Numbered from the stretch's first letter, positions 1 to 7,341 are shown. The stretch: 11,342 bases of DNA from CAZCZY01 sp964503525 (GCA_964503525.1 CAZCZY010000063.1:1-11342), one strand, 5' to 3'. The notes: generated by a model from the letters alone, not told the origin. A program made the numbers and translations.

Positions 1-444
1 ACCGTTGATTTTGCGGTGATGTATGTACCGAGTGAGGCGATTTACTACGAGATCGTGCAGCGTACCGAAGAGGTAATGGATTACGCTGCCGAGCGACGCG
101 TGTACCTCGTCTCGCCCAACACGTTTTACTATTTTCTAAAAGTAATCTTGATCGGACTAGAGGGCGCGCGGATGGAAGAGCTCTCGCGGCAAGTTTTGCA
201 ATTGTTACGAACAGTACAAAAAGACTCGGCCGCATTTGGGGAGGAGCTATCCGTGTTGTCACGACACGTAACCAACGCAAAAAATGCGGCTGACCGCGTG
301 GGGACCAAATTTGAACGATTGTCCGGTAAACTCGATGACGTCAACCTGCTTGAGACAAAACCAACTGGCGTGTTACCGGACACGACTGTTCCGCAGAGTG
401 CTTCGTCCAAAAAGAATATTGAGCAACTAGAAATTACGCTGTAG
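1..444 (+). CDS. rmuC: RmuC family DNA recombination protein, C-terminal part (5' end outside window)
   Basis: RmuC proteins belong to a nuclease-like fold family and limit recombination between short inverted repeats; many have an N-terminal membrane or coiled-coil anchor, which would lie outside this window. The frame is open from base 1 (TVDFAVMYVPSEA...), so an internal GTG at base 16 is not a likely true start. What is seen matches the end of the RmuC domain: a 'DF-V-MYVP-EA-YYEIV' strand-helix block, then 'YAAERRVYLVSPNTFYYFL' (the family's 'ERRV-LVSP-T' block), then a helical stretch ending in 'LSRHVTNAKNAADRV', where the family has a conserved helix of the 'HL-NA---YN' type. The last 30 or so residues are a polar, probably disordered tail. 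The stop is TAG at 442-444, only two bases before the next gene's start, so the two are almost certainly cotranscribed. The family call is firm; the exact biochemical activity is not established from this fragment. Confidence 0.88.
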   Translation, partial: TVDFAVMYVPSEAIYYEIVQRTEEVMDYAAERRVYLVSPNTFYYFLKVILIGLEGARMEELSRQVLQLLRTVQKDSAAFGEELSVLSRHVTNAKNAADRVGTKFERLSGKLDDVNLLETKPTGVLPDTTVPQSASSKKNIEQLEITL

Positions 445-446
445 CC

Positions 447-3400
447 GTGGCGCAGCAGACGTTGGTAAAAGCAGATCGTCCCACAATGCAGAAACGGCCA
501 GCTGCACAGTCGAGGGCGGCTGCTCCGACGGGAAGTCGTTCGCTCGGGCATTTGACGCCAGCACAGCGAGAAGCGGTCATGCACAGCGCAGGACCGCTGT
601 TGATTATTGCCGGTGCCGGTACCGGCAAGACGACGGTCATTACAGAGCGCCTGGCGCATCTGCTTACAGTGGGTGGCCTGCGCGGCGACCAAGTTCTCGC
701 GATGACATTTAGCAACAAGGCAACCGATGAAATGGAGTCACGCCTCGATCACTTGATGCCCCTCGGGTACGAACAACCGTGGATTAACACGTTTCATGCT
801 TTTGGCGAGCGCGTTTTGCGTGAGAATTCTCTGGCGATTGGTATCAGCCCTGATTTTGAAGTGCTCTCCCCGGCACAACAGCAAATGCTCGTGCGAAAAA
901 ATCTTTTTGCCTTTGATCTCGATTTTTATCGACCGCTCGGAAATCCTAGTAAGTTTGTCGCGGCATTGGTTCGTCACTTTAGCCGAGCCAAGGATGAAGC
1001 CGTCTCTCCAGAAAAGTATCTGCAGTGGGCCGAGAAAAATCTTAAGCGTGTTGAGTCACTCGAGCACAAGGCGGACTCAAAAGTTGCTGCAGAGAGTGAC
1101 TTTGACCAAGCTGCGGCAATGGAAGAGGCGCGTCGACAACTTGAAGTTGCTAAGGCGTTTACGACTTATCAAAAGTTGTTACACGAGTCGGGCCGGATTG
1201 ATATTGCTGATCTCATTACGCTGACGCTCGAACTTTTTCGTCGACGTCCGTCTGTACTTGCCAAGTACCGACGCCAGTTTAAGGCAATCCTTGTCGATGA
1301 GTTCCAAGATACGAACTTTGCGCAATACCAGCTTATCCGTGAGCTCGCACCGTCACCGACAAACAAACCGGATGTACAAGAAAGTAAAGGCCCAAACCTT
1401 ACCGTGGTAGCCGATGATGATCAGGCCATTTATCGCTGGCGCGGTGCTTCCGTCGCTAACGTTTTGCTGTTTCAAAAGCATTACCCGAGCGCCAAAAAGA
1501 TTGCACTCGTTGATAATTTTCGTTCGACACAAAATATTCTCGATTGTGCGTACACTGCCATCCAGTTTAATAACCCCAATCGACTCGAGTTACAGCTTGG
1601 CATCAACAAGCGGTTAACGGGTGCCCGTGGCGCTGGTCCGAAGCCAACCCATCATCACGCGGCCACACGTGAGGACGAAGTGCAGTTTATCGTGCGTGAG
1701 ATGGTCCAACGGCAGCAAAAGGGAAGCGCATGGTCGGATATGGCGGTATTAGTGCGCTCTAACGCAGCGGCCGAACCAGTTATTGCGGCGCTCGCCGCAA
1801 ATCAGATTCCATTTCAGTTTATGGCGATCAAGGGATTATTTGCTCGTCCAGAAATTCTCGACCTGATGGCGTTCTTGCGAGTAGTTGCTGATTTTCGCGA
1901 TTCGATCTCATTGTACCGGCTTTTAACCACCGCACATTTTGCAATCGAACCTCGAGATCTGGTCACGCTCTTACATTTTTCGCGTCGCCACAATCAATCA
2001 CTCTATGAAACAATAGAGCGCTCGGTTGAGTTACCGGCGCTTGACGAAGTTGAACAAGAAGGCGAGGCGGTCCATGCCCCCGAGCAAAAAGAGCCTTCGA
2101 AGACCCAGCCTGAAACTCCTCAGCCATTAATTTCTGGCGAATCGCAAAAAAAGCTAAGACAACTAGTCGCCACACTTAAGAAATACCTTACGCTTGCACA
2201 AGAAAAATCAGTGGGTCAATTGATCTTTGCTTATGTAGAAGACATCAAACTGCTAGAAAATCTTCTCAAGCACGAAACTGCAGAAAATACCGAGACAATA
2301 CTCAACATTAATCAATTTTTCCGACGCCTCTTACAATTTGAACGCGAGAGTCTTGAGAAAGATGTTCGTGCCTGGATTGAGCACTTTGACTTACTCGTAG
2401 AAGCAGGAGAAAATCCACTTCCTGCTGATGTTGAGGCGACCCCAGACGCAGTAAAAATTTTGACGATCCATGCAGCCAAAGGTCTGGAGTTTCCGATTGT
2501 CTTTGTCTTTAATCTGACCGAGCTGCATTTTCCATCTATCACACGCCGAGATCCAATCGAGCTACCGATCGAGTTAGTCATGGGCGAACAAGTATTACCC
2601 GATCTCGACGACAAGCAACTTCACCTCGCGGAAGAGCGCCGATTATTTTACGTTGCCTGCACGCGCGCGCGCGATGAGTTAATACTGACGAGTTGTGTCG
2701 ACGATGGCGGAGCGCGCAAACGCAAACCCTCTCGTTTTTTAGCGGAAGCCGGTGTTGCTGCTTTGCGTCCTGGTGCGCCATCCACAACAATCGAGATACA
2801 ACGCGAAGTGGCCAAGCCGAGCAAGGTATCGTCCTTTAAACTGCCACTGCCAAAACGCTTTTCATACACGCAACTGACCGTCTTTGATACCTGCCCGCTG
2901 CAATATAAATTTGCGCACATGTACAAGATTCCGTCGCTTGGAAGCCCAACGTTCTCATACGGAAAAAGTATGCACGAGGCAATGGCAGCATTCTATCGTC
3001 TTGTGCAAGCCGATCAGCCGCTGCCAACCAAGGACAAATTGCTTGAGCTACTGGACCAATACTGGCTCTCAGAATGGTATGACTCCAAACGTCACGAACA
3101 AGAGCGAAAAGCAGCAGCACGCGAGGCGTTATCTCGCTACTACGACGACAACAGCGCAACGCTAGCCCCCGCTTTTTGGATCGAGCGCGACTACAATCTC
3201 AAGATCGGACCGCATGTCCTCAATGGTCGCGTTGATCGCGCCGATACGTTACCTGACGGCACGCTCGAAATTATTGATTATAAAACCGGTTCGCTTAAGA
3301 AAGAATCCGCGCTCAAAAAAAATAATCAGCTCGCGCTGTATGCCCTCGCGGCTAAAAAAGTTTTTGGCCGAACAGCCAGCAAGTTAACCTGGTACTTTCT

Positions 3401-3587
3401 CGACGAAGGAAAAAAAGTTACCACCAGCCGCACAGATGACGAGCTCACTAAGCTGGAGGCGGATGTCCAAGAAAAAATCGGCGAGATAATTAAGAGCGAT
3501 TTTGTCCCGACGCCATCTTTTGCCTGTAAGTTTTGCGACTTCAAAAATATTTGCGAAGCAGGACAGGCAAGTGGTTTTGTTTCGTAG
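447..3587 (+). CDS. UvrD/Rep-like superfamily I helicase fused to a PD-(D/E)XK (AddB/Cas4-type) nuclease
   Basis: This is a 1046-residue DNA helicase-nuclease, probably cytosolic and acting on DNA ends or damaged DNA. Helicase motifs appear in order: Walker A GAGTGKT (56-62), Ia TFSNKATDEM (87-96), II LVDEFQDTN (282-290), III VVADDDQAIYRWRGA (320-334), IV LVDNFRST (354-361), V TIHAAKGLEF (673-682) and VI RRLFYVACTRAR (731-742). The C-terminal nuclease shows 'YTQL--FDTCPLQYKF' (807-822), His843, Asp930, 'EIIDYKTGS' (Asp944, Lys946) and a QxxxY motif (Gln961, Tyr965). Cys816 plus Cys1027, Cys1030 and Cys1036 have the spacing of the iron-sulfur staple in AddB and Cas4 nucleases. Residues 529-563 form an acidic, proline-rich insert before motif V. 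No other helicase or nuclease partner subunit is visible. The GTG at 447 gives the longest frame, two bases after rmuC; ATG at 486 is an equally possible start, because the first 30 residues are a basic tail and neither start has a ribosome binding site. It stops at TAG. The domain call is firm. Naming it addA, pcrA or adnB would go beyond the evidence. Confidence 0.93.
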   Translation: MAQQTLVKADRPTMQKRPAAQSRAAAPTGSRSLGHLTPAQREAVMHSAGPLLIIAGAGTGKTTVITERLAHLLTVGGLRGDQVLAMTFSNKATDEMESRLDHLMPLGYEQPWINTFHAFGERVLRENSLAIGISPDFEVLSPAQQQMLVRKNLFAFDLDFYRPLGNPSKFVAALVRHFSRAKDEAVSPEKYLQWAEKNLKRVESLEHKADSKVAAESDFDQAAAMEEARRQLEVAKAFTTYQKLLHESGRIDIADLITLTLELFRRRPSVLAKYRRQFKAILVDEFQDTNFAQYQLIRELAPSPTNKPDVQESKGPNLTVVADDDQAIYRWRGASVANVLLFQKHYPSAKKIALVDNFRSTQNILDCAYTAIQFNNPNRLELQLGINKRLTGARGAGPKPTHHHAATREDEVQFIVREMVQRQQKGSAWSDMAVLVRSNAAAEPVIAALAANQIPFQFMAIKGLFARPEILDLMAFLRVVADFRDSISLYRLLTTAHFAIEPRDLVTLLHFSRRHNQSLYETIERSVELPALDEVEQEGEAVHAPEQKEPSKTQPETPQPLISGESQKKLRQLVATLKKYLTLAQEKSVGQLIFAYVEDIKLLENLLKHETAENTETILNINQFFRRLLQFERESLEKDVRAWIEHFDLLVEAGENPLPADVEATPDAVKILTIHAAKGLEFPIVFVFNLTELHFPSITRRDPIELPIELVMGEQVLPDLDDKQLHLAEERRLFYVACTRARDELILTSCVDDGGARKRKPSRFLAEAGVAALRPGAPSTTIEIQREVAKPSKVSSFKLPLPKRFSYTQLTVFDTCPLQYKFAHMYKIPSLGSPTFSYGKSMHEAMAAFYRLVQADQPLPTKDKLLELLDQYWLSEWYDSKRHEQERKAAAREALSRYYDDNSATLAPAFWIERDYNLKIGPHVLNGRVDRADTLPDGTLEIIDYKTGSLKKESALKKNNQLALYALAAKKVFGRTASKLTWYFLDEGKKVTTSRTDDELTKLEADVQEKIGEIIKSDFVPTPSFACKFCDFKNICEAGQASGFVS

Positions 3588-3621
3588 CATCTCAGCGCAG
3601 GGAGTGTGGAATAACTAATCA

Positions 3622-3652
3622 AAAAAGGCTCGGAGATCACCCGAGCCTTTTT
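3622..3652. terminator. Bidirectional intrinsic terminator between convergent genes
   Basis: The arms AAAAAGGCTCGG (3622-3633) and CCGAGCCTTTTT (3641-3652) are perfectly complementary over 12 bp around a 7-base loop, AGATCAC. The GC core is flanked by A on one side and T on the other, so RNA from either strand ends in a hairpin plus U-tract. It lies 34 bases after the helicase-nuclease stop and 29 bases beyond the stop of the convergent surface-protein gene, and can serve both. Confidence 0.92.
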
Positions 3653-3681
3653 GCTTTCTCAAACACTATGTGTGAGCAGAT

Positions 3682-6618
3682 TTAGTAGAGACTCTCAACC
3701 GAGGCTTTGACGGAGTCGGGGATCGGGACAATTCCACCGTACACAAATCCGCCGCTGATCGTTCCTGCATTGCCGCTGACATAAGAATTGGTCGCACTGG
3801 GTACTCCAGTTTTTCGAACCAAAACAATCGGACAATTTTTAGAGCCCGCATGTTTGCCGCCAGCCAGTGCATCGGGGAAGTTCTCACCGGTTGCGACACC
3901 GACACAGGCAGGCGCCAACGCGCCAACATAAAACTCATTGTTGATTGCTGCAGCTGTTGAGTACCGGTCCAAACCAGACAGGCGCTTGGCTGTGCCAATG
4001 ATTGCGTCGGCGTCTAAGAAGACTTGGTTGCTCAACGCCGCAGTCCCCCCCGTTAAATAGACGGTTGAGAGGGTCGCAGATTTTGCTGACAGGTAGTCTT
4101 CTATCATTTGATCGAGTTCGCTACCGCCGGTCAATAGGATCGAAATGTTTTTTGAATTGACTGACGTTGAAGACCCAGGACCAGAAGCTGCTAACGCATC
4201 CGGGAAGTTGGTCGACAAACTGATAAACGCTCGGTCGGCTGTGCCGAGTCCTTTGCTTGTTCGTATCGTGTCCATTTCTTCCGCAATCAATTTACTCGTT
4301 TGAACGCGATTGCCACCGCCGATGCGCTTAACCGCAATGTCTGGTCGCAAGCCCTTGATGGCTGTCTCAACATCGGCCGAAACCGAGGCGTCGCCACCCA
4401 GCAAATACACGTCAATATCACCCAAATCAGTTTGCAAAACACGCGTAATCTCTCCGCCCGTCGCAGATGGCAACGACGAGCCACGTGTCAACAACAATGG
4501 CCCTCCGAGCAAGCCACTAAGCGGACCGCCAGGCAAGGCATCTGCAAAAACTTCACCGGATGCTACAACCAAACTTTCTACTGAGGCCGGTGTAAATTTA
4601 TTTTGAGAAATTACTGCTGCGGTTCCGTAGCGATCAGAACCTGACAATCGCACCAATGGACCGTCGCCGCTAAAATCCAATGAGATCGAACGTATATACG
4701 GCGACAAGCCACTGGCCGCACCAGTGCCAGTGCCGAGGGTTGCTTTATATTGCACGTAGCGTTTGCCATCGAGATTGAGATTAGTTTGTTCGAGACCATT
4801 TACAATGCGTGACTCAATCGATAGACCCGTATAGTACGAACCTCCTGATCCATCCGGTCCAGTAAAGGTCTGGCTTGTGACATCTGCCTGCGCTGCGGCG
4901 CCACGCCACTGAAATTTGAGTTCGTTGGCTGCCCCGCCGGCAACGCCACCACCTGGAAGTAATCGGTCAGCTAAAAAGTTTCCTGGGTTTACTGAGCTGT
5001 CACCGAGGTCCAGGATCCGTGACGTAAAGGTGCCGGTTGCATCAAAGCGTTTGTTCCATGTAACACCACTATCAAGCGAGGCCGCAGAAAACCACTGGTC
5101 AATGCCGCCTGTGTCACGCCAAAAGGAAATAAAATCCCCGGCATCATTTACAATTACGGACGGTGTATCAGAAGTAGTCGCGGTAAACGGTAGGACAAAA
5201 CTGTTTGTTTGCCACGTCGAACTGCCAGCGGGTAAATAGTTATACGTTACGTCATCACCCGGGGCAATTTCAGAATGCACTAAAACCGCATTGCCAAATG
5301 CGTCGACAGCAATATCTGGCCAGAGGACGTCACCCACGCAGGCAGCAACACAGCCGAGCGGAGTGGTAGTAAAAGTCGTACCGTTGTCAGTTGAAACAGA
5401 AATATTTGTGCGGAAACTGGTCGTATCTTTTTGACTATAGACAATAAAAACTTTTTTGCTGGCACCTGCGGTGGTGGGATCCAGTGCGATGTTCGGGTCG
5501 AGGCTGGGTTTGATATCTGGGCTGCTATCGGCGGTATCGACTCTAACTGATACGGCAGGTGGTGAAGAGATGCTGTCCGTTGGAGAAAACTTCACCAAAA
5601 AAATGGAGCGGTCACGGTTGACGATCGGGCTAGTTGCAAAGCGCGCGTCTTCGTAAGCCACATAAACTGTGTTGTCGGGAGCTACCGCAAGTGCCGGCGA
5701 TGCAGAAAGACCATTGGCTCCAGCCGCCACGTTGTCATCAATCCGTAAATCTTGGCAGGGGCTGGTGCCACTGTCACAAGGAGTGCCCGAACGATCCGCG
5801 TCAAAAATAAAATCGCCGGTGGCTGAGGTTCGATCCGCCTTACTGAAATACAATTTGTACTCAAAGGCTACCGATGTGTCGTTACCCCAAACGACGTACA
5901 TATCATTGGTCGTGGGTGACAACTCGACTCTAGGACCTCCACGAATAGTGCCGACTTGATTGGCGGCGCCTTGTCCCACCGTCGCCAATTTATTGACGCG
6001 GCGAATACCCGTCCACGACGCGCCGCTGGTCCCCGGCGTCATAGAAGTTGTATATACATGAGAGTCCGTAACAACTCCGGGCGAACCAACGTCAGTGATG
6101 TCATCCAAGAAAACTACGTATGCGCGCGGGGGAGAAACAGAATCATCTACAGCAATGTCAGGTAAAAATGCTCCGGGTTGGCCATCAGTAGAATTTAATG
6201 GGAGAAGTGTGGGTTCATCGACGCCGGGTGTCGCAAGATCTCCATCCCAATTGACACCGCCATCGCGTGATCCAGCAAAGTAGACGCGTGCATCGGTGCC
6301 TAAAAATCCGGTAAATACCGCATAAATATTTCCGAACTTGTCAGTGTCAGCTCGAGCAGCGATGCCGTCGGAAAACCCGAGCGACAGGGCGTCATTACTT
6401 CCATCGATTTCTTCGTCGTAACTGCCTACAGTACTCGTGCTGAGCCGAATCTCCCCATCATCGCGCGTTATGACGGTTGTACCCGCGGCGGTACCCGCGC
6501 CGAACTGGGCCGCGGTGTCATCAGTCACCGTTGCCGCTGATGCAGTTCCGGGTGTAAATGAAAAAATGAGCGCGCCACTTAATATGATGCGCGCGGCGAT
6601 AGTTTTGGCAGTTTTCAT
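3682..6618 (-). CDS. Secreted surface protein: Asp-box (BNR/sialidase-like) domain plus three CWB2 cell-wall-binding repeats
   Basis: A 978-residue exported protein, predicted to sit non-covalently on the cell surface. It starts with a Sec signal peptide: basic MKTAKTIAAR, a hydrophobic core (11-21), and an A-S-A site suggesting cleavage after Ala28. Residues about 80-530 carry Asp-box motifs (S-x-D-x-G-x-x-W/F) at 117-124, 409-416 and 514-521, typical of sialidase/BNR beta-propellers, with further repeated 'PDIAVD' and 'YVVF/YVAY' strands. Residues about 533-650 look like a beta-sandwich ('RYVQYKATL...IRSISLDF'). Residues 657-977 hold three CWB2 repeats (listed separately). There is no LPXTG motif and no C-terminal membrane helix, so attachment should be through CWB2. 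It has six cysteines, in three near pairs. Catalytic sialidase arginines cannot be assigned by eye, so enzyme activity is not claimed; an adhesin or binding propeller is equally possible. The start ATG (6616-6618) is supported by the signal peptide; no Shine-Dalgarno precedes it. It ends at TAA. It is convergent with the helicase gene and divergent from the membrane-protein gene, so it is a single-gene unit. Confidence 0.88.
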   Translation of the reverse strand: MKTAKTIAARIILSGALIFSFTPGTASAATVTDDTAAQFGAGTAAGTTVITRDDGEIRLSTSTVGSYDEEIDGSNDALSLGFSDGIAARADTDKFGNIYAVFTGFLGTDARVYFAGSRDGGVNWDGDLATPGVDEPTLLPLNSTDGQPGAFLPDIAVDDSVSPPRAYVVFLDDITDVGSPGVVTDSHVYTTSMTPGTSGASWTGIRRVNKLATVGQGAANQVGTIRGGPRVELSPTTNDMYVVWGNDTSVAFEYKLYFSKADRTSATGDFIFDADRSGTPCDSGTSPCQDLRIDDNVAAGANGLSASPALAVAPDNTVYVAYEDARFATSPIVNRDRSIFLVKFSPTDSISSPPAVSVRVDTADSSPDIKPSLDPNIALDPTTAGASKKVFIVYSQKDTTSFRTNISVSTDNGTTFTTTPLGCVAACVGDVLWPDIAVDAFGNAVLVHSEIAPGDDVTYNYLPAGSSTWQTNSFVLPFTATTSDTPSVIVNDAGDFISFWRDTGGIDQWFSAASLDSGVTWNKRFDATGTFTSRILDLGDSSVNPGNFLADRLLPGGGVAGGAANELKFQWRGAAAQADVTSQTFTGPDGSGGSYYTGLSIESRIVNGLEQTNLNLDGKRYVQYKATLGTGTGAASGLSPYIRSISLDFSGDGPLVRLSGSDRYGTAAVISQNKFTPASVESLVVASGEVFADALPGGPLSGLLGGPLLLTRGSSLPSATGGEITRVLQTDLGDIDVYLLGGDASVSADVETAIKGLRPDIAVKRIGGGNRVQTSKLIAEEMDTIRTSKGLGTADRAFISLSTNFPDALAASGPGSSTSVNSKNISILLTGGSELDQMIEDYLSAKSATLSTVYLTGGTAALSNQVFLDADAIIGTAKRLSGLDRYSTAAAINNEFYVGALAPACVGVATGENFPDALAGGKHAGSKNCPIVLVRKTGVPSATNSYVSGNAGTISGGFVYGGIVPIPDSVKASVESLY
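3688..4650 (-). other. Three tandem CWB2 (cell wall binding repeat 2) units in the surface protein
   Basis: Within the 978-residue protein, three units of about 100-110 residues each start with an R-(L/I)-x-G-x-x-R signature: RLSGSDRYGTAA (657-668), RIGGGNRVQTSK (765-776) and RLSGLDRYSTAA (879-890). Each continues with 'FADALPGGPLSG' (691-702), 'FPDALAASGPGS' (805-816) or 'FPDALAGGKHAG' (914-925). Each ends in a 'GG' strand before a helix: 'VYLLGGDASVS', 'VYLTGGTAALS', 'FVYGGIVPIPD'. Three units is the usual number; in Clostridioides difficile cell wall proteins, CWB2 triplets bind an anionic wall polymer. Unit 2 is the most diverged: it has lost the usual DRY-TA core. Confidence 0.9.
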
Positions 6619-6656
6619 TGAGGGAGAGCTTTAATTAGTTATTAACGTTACCGCCG

Positions 6657-6690
6657 ATAGTACCACAGCGAGTTGTTCGGGCGTTGTCAA
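6657..6690 (-). promoter_or_regulatory. Candidate promoter of the CWB2 surface-protein gene (extended -10)
   Basis: Read on the minus strand, TTGACA (6685-6690) is a perfect -35 box and TGG-TACTAT (6665 down to 6657) fits an extended -10 (TGnTAnnAT). The spacing between the boxes is 22 bases, longer than the usual 16-18, so the extended -10 may be the main determinant. The expected start is near 6650, leaving about 32 bases before the ATG. This is a match to the sigma-70 consensus by eye; other -10 choices are possible. Confidence 0.4.
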
Positions 6691-6712
6691 GGAAGCACAA
6701 TCCCGTTACATT
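6684..6712 (+). promoter_or_regulatory. Candidate promoter of the membrane protein-pheS-pheT unit, probably giving a leaderless mRNA
   Basis: TTGTCA (6684-6689, 5 of 6 to the -35 consensus) is followed by a 17-base spacer and TACATT (6707-6712, 4 of 6 to the -10 consensus). The usual 6-8 bases from the -10 box to the start point place transcription start at 6718-6720, on or next to the A of the ATG at 6720. Together with the absence of a Shine-Dalgarno sequence, this suggests a leaderless transcript. The box overlaps the opposite-strand -35 box by five bases. Confidence 0.45.
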
Positions 6713-6719
6713 TATATAG

Positions 6720-7316
6720 ATGAAGCGCTATGTGCTTGGATTATTAGTGGCAGCAGTCTTGTCGGCGGCGGCCCTTGCGGTCGTGATTTACTTTTTAAAT
6801 CCGTTTTCTACGGGTTGGCTCGGACCGACCCTGTTTTTAACGAGTCTCTATTTTGCCGTCGCAAGCTTGACGACGCTCCTTGGGTTTGTGGTTCGGGTAT
6901 TACGCAGTCGCAAAGAAGTAATTTTTGCACATCTGAGCACAGCGTTTAGACAAGGGCTGTTGTTATCGCTCGTGTTGGTGGGTTCGCTCGTGCTGCAACA
7001 ATATCGTATCTTTAATATATGGAGTGCGTTACTGTTTGTTGCAGCTGTGGTATTGGTCGAACTGGCATTTCAGAGCCACGCCAGTACGGTGCACCTGCGA
7101 CAAGCCGCCGCGCCACCGTCAATTCTAAATGGGCAAACGGGACGATATGGTAAAGGTCTTGGCAAATTGTCTGACAAGTCGACCGTGCCAGCATTGAGTG
7201 ATGTTCGTCCCGCAACTGGTCCCAAACCTCTCGTCACACGATTTTCTCCAAAGCCACCCCTTCGCACGTCGGGCCCATCGCTTGAAAAAATTGTTCCACC
7301 CAAAAAAACTGTATGA
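6720..7316 (+). CDS. Four-helix membrane protein of unknown function upstream of pheST
   Basis: A 198-residue protein I cannot assign to a named family. Four hydrophobic segments can be seen: about 4-26, 35-60, 77-92 and 98-117. The loop between helices 2 and 3 is basic (RVLRSRKE, 59-66), which by the positive-inside rule puts it, and both termini, in the cytoplasm. Residues about 125-198 are a hydrophilic tail rich in Pro, Lys, Ser and Gly, ending in IVPPKKTV, and are probably disordered. There is no signal cleavage site. The ATG at 6720 is chosen because helix 1 begins almost at once and the candidate promoter sits just upstream; no ribosome binding site is present. It stops at TGA, 25 bases before pheS, so it is probably the first gene of the pheS-pheT operon. 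A direct role in tRNA charging is not implied by its sequence. It is clearly a coding membrane protein; the function is open. Confidence 0.8.
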   Translation: MKRYVLGLLVAAVLSAAALAVVIYFLNPFSTGWLGPTLFLTSLYFAVASLTTLLGFVVRVLRSRKEVIFAHLSTAFRQGLLLSLVLVGSLVLQQYRIFNIWSALLFVAAVVLVELAFQSHASTVHLRQAAAPPSILNGQTGRYGKGLGKLSDKSTVPALSDVRPATGPKPLVTRFSPKPPLRTSGPSLEKIVPPKKTV

Positions 7317-7341
7317 TCAACGCTGTAAGTGACCATCAAGT

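Noticed and set aside
16..18. GTG at base 16 as the start of the first gene
   Set aside because: The frame is open to base 1, and the residues before it (TVDFA) belong to the conserved RmuC block, so the true start lies outside the window.
129..692. 187-residue open frame on the minus strand across the rmuC-helicase junction
   Set aside because: It lies opposite two well-supported coding regions, has a shadow-like composition rich in Ser, Arg and Cys, and shows no recognisable domain.
4300..4606. Two overlapping plus-strand frames (94 and 98 residues) inside the CWB2 gene
   Set aside because: Both are antisense to the CWB2 repeats, whose protein motifs are unmistakable, and neither looks like a real protein.
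7282..7317. Possible internal pheS promoter: TATGAT (7312-7317) with TTGAAA (7282-7287) or TTGTTC (7291-7296)
   Set aside because: Spacers of 24 and 15 bases are both poor, and the -10-like box coincides with the stop codon of the upstream gene; cotranscription from 6720 explains pheS expression without it.
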